Shown piece by piece: positions 1 through 10,050 of a stretch of 64,000 bases of DNA. This stretch comes from Brachypodium distachyon (lineage: Eukaryota > Streptophyta > Magnoliopsida > Poales > Poaceae): the NCBI RefSeq assembly GCF_000005505.3, contig NC_016134.3:3100001-3164000 (forward strand), given 5' to 3'. The notes under the pieces are model-generated. The model saw only the letters and a program-made list of their open reading frames with translations. It ran no database searches and had not been told where the DNA came from. Position numbers and translations under genes: made by a program. Each line of letters opens with the position of its first letter. Within the stretch, counting starts at the first letter, position 1.

Positions 1-753
1 GCTAGGATGAATTAAGCTGCTACACACGTACCAGTGAACCATATATTGATTCCAGTGAATTGGATCGAACACAACAAGGCTCACGTATAAACGCGCGTCT
101 CGGTCTCTCGTGGCAGTAGGTTCGTAGTTGCCATTTCCGGAAGACCTGCAACCTGCGAAAAGGGCAAGATCTAGTGCCAAGCTAGCTACTAGGCCGGCAA
201 TGATTCCACTGGTGTACGTCGTGCATGCATCATCGATACCCTTACTACTGCCGCGTGATATATACTGGTGTCTCCGTTTCATAATTTTTGTTGAATCTTA
301 CGTGTCATTACAAAAAAAATAGACCGTAGATACATTATTTTTGAGCAAATTTGAGACAAGAATTTTAAAACGTAGCGAATACCGTACTAGGCAGCACCTC
401 ACTTTATTTATTTACCTAGGTATATAGTTTTACGATCGGGCTTGCAGGAGCAATATATTGTCCGGTGCGCTAGCTGGTAGTACTGTCTTCTTCGCCGGGC
501 CTTGAGGTACTGCATTCTCGATTCCATGGTCAAAAGGCTAGCTGAACGTACGTAGTGTAATGCCGATCTCGGTTTTATCTAGTATTATTTTGTCTGTGTT
601 CTAGGCTTTTTCTAGCTTGGATATCAGCCGGGTCTTGTTCTTGCAACATATGCATATACGGTAGTGCCGCCGATTCGGGGCCGATATTTTATTTGCATGG
701 GCTAGTTTGTTCTAGTGCATACTAGTACGTACCAAGCCATGGCCTGCAAGCAG
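1..753. other. Intergenic, no gene seen
   Basis: No open frame here looks like a protein. About 290-400 resembles one arm of a decayed Stowaway-type element: the tract with TTTGAGCAAATTTGAGACAAG recurs in similar form in the elements near 4841-4953 and 19723-19835. Nothing else is recognisable. Confidence 0.5.
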
Positions 754-1114
754 CGTTGGGTTTGTTCAAAGATCAATCACATGAAAATGCACGTGATCGA
801 AAATTTATTTAGGCATGTGTCGTACCTCTCTTTTCTTATTTCTTATCTCTCAAATCTCACGTTAGAATCTTGAGCCATAGCAACAGCCCTGCATGTATAT
901 TTATACACGCACATATCCTAAGTAGCTATACTAAACTGACTAAAACTAGTATCGTATACCTATACGGACTCAAACTACGTCATGGCATGCAAGCTAAACA
1001 CGATGGGAACTCACCAACTCATACACAGCTAGCTAGCCAGGACAAAGTCCTGCACGGACTACACCACTAGCTAAACCTAGTACTATTTGGACCAGACAAG
1101 ATTAATTCCTAACA
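754..1114 (-). repeat. LTR (3' LTR of the miniature element)
   Basis: This LTR starts with CGTTGGGTTTG (a degenerate TGTTGGG) and ends in CCTAACA directly before the polypurine tract. It is about 361 bp. Its first 150 bp align well with 1853-2040. Confidence 0.65.
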
Positions 1115-1852
1115 ATCTCCCCCTAATATTGACTCGTGTCTTCCGTGCTCCCTTGATCTTGACTCACCGCAGTTTCAGACTTCCCGACTTAGCTCAACGT
1201 ATGATCTTGACTCCCAGTCACGCTAATCTTGTGTACTACACCGTACACCCTGTGGCAACACCATCCACTCCTAGCGTCAAACATCCACATGCGACTAATC
1301 ACATAGTCTCATGCAGGGAACATGGCCTCACTGAAGAGACACATCACTGGTTACCGCCTCACAGTACTCTTGAGCTTCATCTTCTTGCCAAGACACACAG
1401 ATGACTACACGCCACGTTGTCCGCACGCACGTCTTTCGCCCTCAGTGATATACCTCACCAGACAGCCCTTCGACCGTGACACACTTTCGCTGCAATAGAG
1501 TCCCACACAGACGAGCACTTGGACACAACCACGACTCACAGACGCTGACCTGGACGTACATACGCAGCTTGACCCGATGTCGAGTACTTTCCGACGATCA
1601 GGATGATCTCCCATTACTAGGAGATCAGTCCACTGCGACGATAGTCCTATCTGATCTGCTGAACGTCACTCCACTGCACAGCCACCGATTGCCCGATCCG
1701 ATTCGTTGAACCCTCTTTCGCACGCAGCCACCGTTTGCCCGTTCTTATCCGCGGACGCCGTTCCGCCGCTGATTGCCCGCCCCGAGGCGTTAGCACATCG
1801 CCTCCTCAGGGCAAGCGTGTCTTCAAATCTTTGACCTTCCTCTGATACCAAA

Positions 1853-2040
1853 TGTTGGGTTTGCCAGACGCACGCTCTGATACCAAAGATCAATCACATG
1901 AAGACGCACACGATCGAAAATTTATTTGGCCAGAGGCACGTGTCGTGCCTCTCTTTTCTTATTTCTTATCTCTCAAATCTCATGTTACAAGCTTGGCCCA
2001 TAGCAACAGCCCTGCTCGTGTATTTATACATGCACATATC
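1853..2040 (-). repeat. LTR (5' LTR, truncated copy)
   Basis: This LTR begins TGTTGGGTTTG. It contains an extra copy of the GCTCTGATACCA primer-site sequence at 1873-1884 that the other LTR lacks. Homology to the other LTR stops near 2040. Confidence 0.6.
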
Positions 2041-3044
<1,004 letters not shown>

Positions 3045-3239
3045 TTAGTGCGGTAAAGGGCCAGCAGAGCGGCTGTGTAGCAAGTTGGAGCGGGACTGCA
3101 TCCAATATAGCTAGCGTGGGGCTGCTCATCGCCACAAGCTAGACTGCAGCGGGCTTTCACGGTGTGGGAAGGGCAGCATACGACGACATACCCCTGCGTT
3201 TCGCATTAATCAGCACGAATTTAGTATATTTTGTATTAA

Positions 3240-3470
3240 GGGTGTGTTTGATTGAACCCAACATCTATCCTACCAATTTTTTGGTCATTGACTAAAAGTT
3301 GGTCTTTGTTTGGATGGTTGCCAAATATTTAGCATGCGAATGCTTTATAACCAACTCTAATTTATTTTTTTAAGCAAAGTTGGTCAATTGATAAGTAAGC
3401 AAAACCATCACCAATATTTTGGCAAGCTAAATTTTCGGCAAGACTAATTTGATCAAACCAAACAGAACCG
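3240..3470. mobile_element. Possible MITE with GTGTTTGATT-type ends
   Basis: The left end GGGTGTGTTTGATTG and the right end read in reverse, GGTTCTGTTTGGTTTGATC, form an imperfect inverted repeat around an AT-rich core containing GCCAAATATTT and AATATTTTGGCAAGC. No clean target duplication was found, so the superfamily is unassigned. Confidence 0.4.
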
Positions 3471-4621
3471 AAATCCGTGCCGCCCCCAACCTCGATTTGA
3501 CCAGCCTCCGTGCTTCTCCTCCACAGGAACCCCATCCGCCATGCCTCCCTTGCTCCCTCCCACCCTCCCTCCCTCCGGAACGGGGATGTGGATTGAATCG
3601 GAAGAGGAATGGGGATGGGCCGATGGGGACAGAGGAGACGTGGACAAGGAAGGGGCCAGGCGGGGCTGTCTTGACGCGATCGGACGGCGCGCCTCGTCCA
3701 GGCGAAATCCAACGCCTCGCAGCTCGTCCAATTAGTGCATAGGCACTTTTCAGCATTCGGGAAAAAAGAACTAGTCACGTGAACAAACGAATTAGCAGCA
3801 GGATTCTTGCACACACACATACACACATGCGTGCAATGATCTGACCGGTCAATCGCACCACAGTCCGACGCGTGTGTACATGTCCGTGACCGGCCGCATC
3901 ATGACCGGCCATGCCGCGCCGGTAAATTAATTAAAGCACGCATGCCAGTTAATTAAGCTGGTAAAAAATGTGCCGACATACAGCCGAAAGTCGACATGCA
4001 TCTAATTAAGCTACATGTGCTTTCTGCGTTCGTGTTAATCTGATCTAGCTAGCTAGTATAGCTAAAGCCTTTCTGCGTCGGTTAATCTTAATCCGGATAT
4101 CCGTCATGATCGAGTATTCGAGTGCATTGCCATTAGCATGTCACCTACTCCACTTAATCTTAGGCTGGAGTACTAAAACAACGACAGTAATTATGCGACC
4201 GAGGAAGCAACTAATTAGCCACTATATACAGTACTACAGTCTACAGGTTTGCTACAAGACATGAGGTTTAGATACATGCGGCGCCCGAATGGGTACAAAT
4301 TAAGGTTCAAACTCTTGCTTGGAATAATTAGGGTCATGGTCACGGGAAGAGACAAAGTGACCAACTGTCTACTTGTCTAATCTGCGAAAAGCTTTAATCT
4401 TACATCGATCACATGGTCACAACCACCGTCGTTGATGCACGGCCGGCATAGTTAAGCTAAGCTAGATTCTGCGAGAGGCTGCAATTAACCAACGACGGGA
4501 ATCTCATCGACGGCCTCTTTTAGCCCACCTGTCGTCATTTATTTGCGGAACGGTCGTGATTTACCGCTCGATGTATATAATCAGGACGTGGTCGGGGAGA
4601 TGTTTATATAGTAAATAAATA
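3471..4621. other. Intergenic; holds one arm of a dispersed duplication
   Basis: No gene was recognised. Segments between about 3826 and 4375 resemble 7477-7950 in order and orientation; shared stretches include GGGTACAAA.TAAGGTTCAA and GCCGAAAG. The frames in the GC-rich patch at 3480-3740 overlap in several registers and show no family. Confidence 0.4.
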
Positions 4622-4703
4622 CTCTTTTCGTTTCTAAATACTTGTCGTTGTTTTAGTTCAATTTTTCACTAAACCAACGATAAATATTTAGAAACGGAAA
4701 GAG
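4622..4703. mobile_element. Stowaway-like MITE
   Basis: An 82-bp palindrome-like element. The left arm CTCTTTTCGTTTCTAAATAC pairs with the right arm, which reads CTCTTTCCGTTTCTAAATAT in reverse. A TA precedes the left end. Confidence 0.7.
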
Positions 4704-4840
4704 CAATAGTCTTGGAACATCCTATATGCTCTTGCAAGCAGAGGATGACGCCTGTCTCACAAGGTGGTGCACCGGGAGCGCTGAGGAAAAAGAAAAAATC
4801 GACCGGTTTGCCAGTGTAACAGAGAAGCATATTAGTAGTA

Positions 4841-4953
4841 TTCTCCTGATCCTAAATTATTGTCAAAATATTACGTGTATCTAGACGTTTTTTAAGAATA
4901 GATACACTTATATTTGAGCAAATTTGAGTCAAGAATTTAAAATCACGAGGGAG
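4841..4953. mobile_element. Stowaway-like MITE, degenerate
   Basis: The element ends GGGAGTA. Its core, with ATTACGTGTATCTAGACG and TTTGAGCAAATTTGAGTCAAG, is shared with the better-preserved element at 19723-19835. The left terminus is eroded. Confidence 0.6.
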
Positions 4954-5204
4954 TAGTTAATTTGGTTGCTCGAAAATTAGTGTGTTTGACCGGTTAATTG
5001 TTAATTTTAATTAGAACGAAATGAAACGGACATAACTTGCAACGATCGATATCTTTGCGCGCGCAAAGGCTCAAGAAGAAATAAACGAGAGCTGTGTTTT
5101 TCCGTGACAAAGCTGTATAATACATCAATCTATCTATCTACCACAGGATGGCCACAAATTCCGAAGGCACATCTCATCTCTTCCTCTCTGTCAGTCAAAA
5201 TACT

Positions 5205-5262
5205 GAAGAAGAAGAAGAAGAAGAAGAAGAAGAAGAAGAAGAAGAAGAAGAAGAAGAAGAAG
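5205..5262. repeat. (GAA)n microsatellite
   Basis: About 19 uninterrupted GAA units. On the minus strand it is a TTC tract starting roughly 30 bp after the stop codon of the DVL-type gene, so it probably lies in that gene's 3' UTR. Confidence 0.95.
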
Positions 5263-5290
5263 CTACAGAGCTACAGAGCTTAGCTAAGCT

Positions 5291-5545
5291 CTAGTCGCGC
5301 CAGCAGACGAGCATGGTGACACAACGGCGCATGATGTAGAACCTGGCCCTCTGCTCCTTGGCAAGCCTCGCCAACCGGCCCGGCACCGATCGGCCCGACC
5401 CTCTTCTTGGCGGCCCGGTCCGGCCCTTGAGGCCCACCGGAGAACTGCTGCCGGCCGCCGCCGCCGGTGCCACCGCAGCCGACGAGCTCGACCTCCGGCT
5501 GCCCTTCTTGGACATCTTCCACTTGTCATCCATCCACATCTCCAT
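5291..5545 (-). CDS. ROTUNDIFOLIA-like / DEVIL (RTFL/DVL) small peptide
   Basis: An 84-residue single-exon protein. Its C-terminal block at residues 57-84 (GRLARLAKEQRARFYIMRRC followed by VTMLVCWRD) is the defining RTF/DVL motif. In this family it lies at the extreme C-terminus, as here. The N-terminal part is low complexity, rich in serine, alanine and proline, as is usual. Characterised members are plant-specific, membrane-associated small peptides whose overexpression restricts cell proliferation and alters leaf, fruit and trichome shape; the molecular target is unsettled. The ATG at 5545 is the upstream-most start giving a KMSKKG N-terminus, and a TATA box lies about 140 bp upstream. A GAA/TTC microsatellite sits just downstream of the stop. 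The gene has high GC third positions, is intact, and has no intron, which matches the family. Confidence 0.93.
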   Translation of the reverse strand: MEMWMDDKWKMSKKGSRRSSSSAAVAPAAAAGSSSPVGLKGRTGPPRRGSGRSVPGRLARLAKEQRARFYIMRRCVTMLVCWRD

Positions 5546-5686
5546 CTTCTTGTAATATCTAGCTAGTCTCTGGTGCTGTGAGATGTGAGCAAGCTCTCTT
5601 TCTTACTGCTTTGGTTGTTGTCGTTGGACAGAGGCTAAAATGAGGATGGTTGTATGATTTGTGAGTGAGGCTTGGGGTGCCGCCTC

Positions 5687-5694
5687 TATTTATA
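5687..5694 (-). promoter_or_regulatory. TATA box of the DVL-type gene
   Basis: On the minus strand the sequence reads GGCTCTATAAATAGAGG, a strong plant TATA consensus, about 142 bp upstream of the start codon. Transcription would begin near 5655-5660, giving a 5' leader of about 110 bases. Confidence 0.75.
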
Positions 5695-5697
5695 GAG

Positions 5698-6107
5698 CCC
5701 CAAATGCATTGCCAATTATCCAATCCAAGTGAGCTTTGTGATGTGTCTTTGATTAATTAAGATTAAGCAGATATAGGGTTGGATTTGATTGGATGGGGGT
5801 TGATTAGCTTTAGCCAGAGACTTGTTTATGTTTGTTTGGTGGGGCATCTCTTTCGAGCAATAATATATGGGTACATGTCCCCTGGGGCAACGTGCGGTCA
5901 CTTTCGTCCTGTCTGCAAATGCTCATGGTCGTTGTGAGTCCTGCCGCATGTGGTGCAAAAAAAGGGTAATCTGGTTGAGCAAACACGTACCGTGTCCTTC
6001 GCAAGAGCTCTCTCCAAATTGTGATCTTCATGGAGAAGCAGGTTTTGTACCTTGATTTATTTTCGCCTTCAAACAGGATGCACAAAAATGAGAAATAAAT
6101 ATATCAT
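5698..6107. other. Upstream region of the DVL-type gene
   Basis: Probably the promoter region of the divergent-free DVL gene. It holds no further gene that can be supported. Confidence 0.35.
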
Positions 6108-6197
6108 CCTTCCCGAATCATAATAAGTCTCTCAGATTTAGTACAACTTTATACTATGTTAGTACAAAATCTAAAACACGTATTATGTATATGAGGG
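6108..6197. mobile_element. Stowaway-like MITE
   Basis: A short element with TTAGTAC half-palindromes around the centre (TTTAGTACAAC and GTTAGTACAAAATCTAAA) and a terminal GAGGGA next to a TA-rich flank. The same core type occurs at 11226-11315 and 62296-62486. Confidence 0.6.
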
Positions 6198-6311
6198 AAT
6201 ACTCTGCTAGGGCTATAAACATGTAGAATTCTCTCTTTTTTTTTCCAATTAAGAGTTCCCTCTTACATAAGGCGATACTTCTGCGTACGGCGGGAAAACT
6301 AAAAGGTCTTA

Positions 6312-6530
6312 GGGCCTGTTTGGTTTTTGCCCCCGTCCACCATGCCAAGACGTTGGCGAGCCAATGAATTGGCGAACGAATCGGCCGTCCGTTTTTCGCC
6401 CGCACATGGGCACAAAACATAACTAACGCGGGCGAGCCAATTTCGGAGCGCTGAAGCAAATGGTAGCTTCGGGAGTGTTGGCACCCCAACTTTTGGCAGG
6501 GCAGCTCTCGGCCGCAAAGCAAACGAGTCC
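6312..6530. mobile_element. Tourist/Harbinger-type MITE
   Basis: A 219-bp element flanked by TTA on both sides (6309-6311 and 6531-6533), the 3-bp target duplication of PIF/Harbinger elements. The left end GGGCCTGTTTGGTTTTTGCC pairs imperfectly with the right end, which in reverse is GGACTCGTTTGCTTTGCGGC. The interior is GC-rich and has no coding capacity. Confidence 0.75.
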
Positions 6531-6533
6531 TTA

Positions 6534-7469
6534 TACACGGTCGAATTGTTGTGTTTTCCAATTCATCTTTTCTTTTCCAAAGTATCATAAAATTCTATGA
6601 ATAAAACACGAGTGACTAGACAACGTACGAAAACAGTATACGGTAAGACAATTTACAGATTAACAACTTTAAAAAAATACAATCATAGGAGGGGGCTAAT
6701 CCACGTAGCATGGGACTGTGGCACCTTGAATCGGCGAAGGCGACCGGCCACCCAAGGTCAGATCCAGTCAAAGTCCCTCTCGCATATACGACGTCAAGTC
6801 ACCGTCACCGTATGGATCCATCGACCAATTAAGATAACGACGCTACGATCGAGATTAAGGACAATCTAGCAGCAAATTGTCATTTGTTGGAGTGGCAGCG
6901 AGCCCTCGTGCGTGCACAACAATCAAAACACACCAAGCCCACATGGCTCCTAGCTACCGTGCTCTACTACCTGTATAGACAGTGACAACACGTAATCTTT
7001 CCATCCCATATTAAGTTACTTTCTACTAAATGTATATAGATGTTATTTAGATACAAATATATTCATATTTGGATGTTTTTGAATCACTTAATATGAGAAC
7101 TCACACATTTTATTCTTCTCAAGAGAAAAATCACACATATTTACGAGGGCGAGAAAAAAGTGCATCGTGAGTCAAACCGAGCCCCTGAATACTTTATTTT
7201 GCTAAGTTTCAAAATCAAAGAATGATTTTATATACTGATACGTCTCCCTTGCTCCCTCGCGTAGCATTTTCCGCTACCGGACAATGCACTCTCAGTGTTG
7301 CAAGGAAACAAGAAAATCAAACGGTTAAGGGAGATGCCTCTGACTGCACTGTCTGCCATGTGATCGGTCTGCCATTAACCATAGATTTGGTCCCAAACCA
7401 CTGATTGCCCCTGACTTTCTGTCACATGAACCGAGCTAGCTAGAGCGGATTAGCATTGGGATCTGGCAT
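6534..7469. other. Intergenic with one degenerate MITE
   Basis: A decayed Stowaway-like element lies at about 6995-7103, with CATATTAAG against CTTAATATG arms. Otherwise no gene or RNA feature was recognised. Confidence 0.4.
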
Positions 7470-7960
7470 GGATGCACGCACACGCATGTGTGCAATGATT
7501 TTGAACAGGTCAGACACACAAGACCGCTTGGCGACACGTGTCTCGATGGAGACGTGGATGCATCATGCCGGATGCCGACATCTAGCCGAAAGACCACATT
7601 GCAGAAGATGCATGCATATATGGGCATGTCTTAATCTATCATTAACCTGAGACCATCAGGAATCATCAAATTAAGCACTCACCCATGTGAGCTAGGTGAG
7701 CCGGTGATCCTTCAGCTCTAACTAACTTACGTAACCAGTAGCACAGATTAGCGACAATACATGAGCGTTGGACTCGGCAGATGGGTACAAACTAAGGTTC
7801 AATGTGATTAATCAAGGTCGAGACAGGGAATAATCAGTAGCACATTGCAGTTCGAAAGGGGCAGTTGTGCGGCCGGCCGGTCCGGTTATCTAGGGTCAAG
7901 ATCAGAATCAGGAAATGAGACAGACTAACCGGCTGCCTGCTTGTCCCATTCTCAATACTC
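7470..7960. repeat. Copy of the 3826-4375 segment
   Basis: Short blocks in collinear order match the segment on the other side of the DVL gene. Examples are GTGTGCAATGAT, GCCGACAT..AGCCGAAAG, GATGGGTACAAACTAAGGTT and CTGCTTGTC. The copy is diverged and indel-rich, which indicates an old duplication. Confidence 0.55.
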
Positions 7961-8234
7961 TGTAAATTTGTGTCACTTGCATGCATGTGCACAATCGTCG
8001 ATCGATGCTGAGGCTGCACCCTTTTTTAGGGGCCGGTAATAATTCTTCTTTTTGTAGAAAAATAAAGGATTTGATACCAGACAAACAAAACTTTAGAAGA
8101 AGAAAAGAAAAACACATAATCAAAACTATTTGGCTAATTAGGAACGGATCCCAAATTGTAAGATCGGACATTTGGTAGCTATAAACTGACAGATTAGGTC
8201 ACCGGCAAGCCGTCACGTCACGTGGCTGAACCTT

Positions 8235-8802
8235 TTCTTTTTCAAGAATACACCAGGGCTGGTGTGTATCATCAATTGAAAAAGAATACAAGCTTTTAGT
8301 TACAACTTAATTCGAGTTTCTCCACTCCATGTCCTCCAAATAACGGATCATCAAGTTTCTCAGGAGACTCGCACTACCCCATCACTCACCCTCCCTTCTA
8401 ATGTCCTGCAAGATGGTGTCACTACTAGGCGAAACCCCTTCGAAGACCACTTCGTTTCGGTATTTTCATATAGACCACCAGATTAGGATCGTAACCGTAG
8501 CCACATTCCGACGCCTCTTGACTCCAATCTCCAAAGCCATCCACCACTCCAGCAGATTAGAAGCCGTTGTTGGAGACCAAACCAGCCTACCCCATCCCTG
8601 CAGAACACGCGCCCAGACCACTCGGGCGACAACGCAACCCAGCAAAATGTGATTGTTGTCTCGGTCTCGTGGTCACAAAAGGGACAGCGCACCGGGTGAT
8701 CCATACCGCGGCGTTCAAGGCGGTCCGCCATCCAGCAACGTCCTGCAAGGCCGACCACGCGAAGAACTTGCACCCGTCCAGAGCCCTGGATTTCCAAATC
8801 CG
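8235..8802 (-). mobile_element. 5'-truncated LINE insertion with perfect target duplication
   Basis: An L1-type LINE 3' end inserted in minus orientation. The 18-bp sequence GTCACGTGGCTGAACCTT occurs at 8217-8234 and again at 8803-8820, directly flanking the insertion. At the 8235 end the plus strand begins TTCTTTTTC, which is the remnant A-tail of a minus-strand element. In frames from 8877 down to 8483 the translation resembles the zinc-binding region that follows plant LINE reverse transcriptases: IWKSRALDGCKFFAWSA, then CWMADRLERRGMDHPVRCPF and CDHETET. Only the 3' part is present and it is frameshifted, as expected for a truncated retrotransposition product. The perfect duplication suggests a fairly recent event. 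Confidence 0.85.
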
Positions 8803-8924
8803 GTCACGTGGCTGAACCTTGGCTCGACTGGTTTGGACCGGGCTGGTGCAGTTCCGTTTGTCCAGCAAGGGGCCCAATGATCAATTCTCACCAACCATTT
8901 TAGCCAACTCCCGGACAAGTACGT

Positions 8925-10050
8925 GGGTTTTACGATTGAGTGGGCTCCAGAAAAGCCACTTTTGTATGCTTACAAACGATTAACGATCCATCCTGGAGCC
9001 CAAATCTGAAGCCGGGTGTGAAAGCCCATAACGGACGAACCCATATTAGCCCATAACATGACGAGTCTGCACGGAAAATGGAGGACAACAATCTCAACAA
9101 AAGAACAAAAAGAGGAAAATAGAGTCCAAGATCAAATTACCCTCGCGTAGGAGATGGTAAATCCAGCCTTTGGATCAGGACTCGGTCAGCCAGGTATCTT
9201 GCTCAGGACTCTTAGGACAGGATCATTCGCAAGCAGGTGAATAATGATGATAGCTGGCTGGCTGGCTTTCCCAAGCACTGACCTCGTATACATGTACATC
9301 AGTACATGGGCTATATACAAATTGTGGGTATAAAAACGCCAAGAACCACAGCTTTTAGAGTATGGATACTCCTGTTCATGTCTTGAAAACTAAACAGTCT
9401 GTTTTTGGCCCTAACCCTTAGCCGATTCTTTTTTTTTAGAATATTTTGTTTTCGTTTCTACTCCCTCCGTTCCATATGACTTTCTGTTACATGTGTTTAA
9501 ACGTTTTTAAGCATAGATACATAGTCGCTTAACATGGCACGCAGGGAGTAGTACCTTTTTTCGGCCAAACTCTCTGTTTTTGGGCTTTTGGCCCTAACAT
9601 TAGCCGATTCCCAACCCATATAGGCCTGAGGCTGGTCCGTTGGCTTTACGAGCAAGTGGACTCCAGAAAAAGGCCTCCTATGTTGGCCTACAAACTAAAC
9701 GATTTACAGTCCATCATAGAGCCCGAAGCCCACGTGTGACAGCCCATTGTAACTGAACGCCCATAACTCGACGACTGTGCACGGAAAATGGAGTACACCG
9801 ATCTCAACAAGGAAAAAAGGGAAAATCCGCTCAAAGGAAAAAGTAGAAAAAAGAAAGAAACTGGAGGCCAAGATCAAATTGCCTTCGCGTAGGAGATAAT
9901 AAATCCAGCCGTTCGATCACGACTTGGTCAGCAAGGTATCTTACTGCTCAGGCCTCTTCGCATAGGATCATGTGCAGGTGTATAGTGATGCCGGTAGCTG
10001 GCTGTCGCAAGCACTGACCTCGTCTACATGTGCATGAGCAATATACAAAT
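8925..10050. repeat. Tandem duplication, two diverged copies of about 430 bp
   Basis: Copy 1 (about 8925-9335) and copy 2 (about 9640-10055) are collinear. Shared stretches include GTGGGCTCCAGAAAA/GTGGACTCCAGAAAA, TGCACGGAAAATGGAG, CAAGATCAAATT, TCGCGTAGGAGAT, CAAGCACTGACCTCGT and ATATACAAAT. A related TTTTGGCCCTAAC...TAGCCGATTC motif occurs at about 9404 and again at 9587, on both sides of a Stowaway MITE. No coding potential was recognised in either copy. Confidence 0.8.
9461..9548. mobile_element. Stowaway MITE
   Basis: The element starts CTCCCTCCGTTCCATATGAC and ends GGGAG, flanked by TA on both sides (9459-9460 and 9549-9550). It sits between the two copies of the local tandem duplication. 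Confidence 0.8.

Larger units (their letters stand above)
754..2040 (-). mobile_element. Miniature Copia-like LTR retrotransposon remnant
   Basis: A small LTR element in minus orientation. The 3' LTR is about 754-1114, and a related but decayed 5' LTR begins at 1853; the two share long stretches such as GATCAATCACATG and the tract with CTCTTTTCTTATTTCTTATC. Next to the 5' LTR, 1839-1850 read in reverse gives TGGTATCAGAG, the initiator-Met tRNA primer binding site used by Copia elements. Next to the 3' LTR, 1115-1124 in reverse gives a polypurine tract (AGGGGGAGAT). The internal region is only about 735 bp and carries no gag or pol frame, so the element is non-autonomous: either TRIM-like or an internally deleted Copia. 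The 5' LTR diverges after about 2040. Confidence 0.75.

Noticed and set aside
3362..3826. 154-codon minus-strand frame and its neighbours
   Set aside because: All registers on both strands are open in this GC-rich patch, and it runs into a MITE-like sequence. No homology recognised.
6154..6588. 144-codon minus-strand frame
   Set aside because: It runs across the Tourist-type MITE at 6312-6530 and a Stowaway-like element, so it is transposon sequence read by chance.
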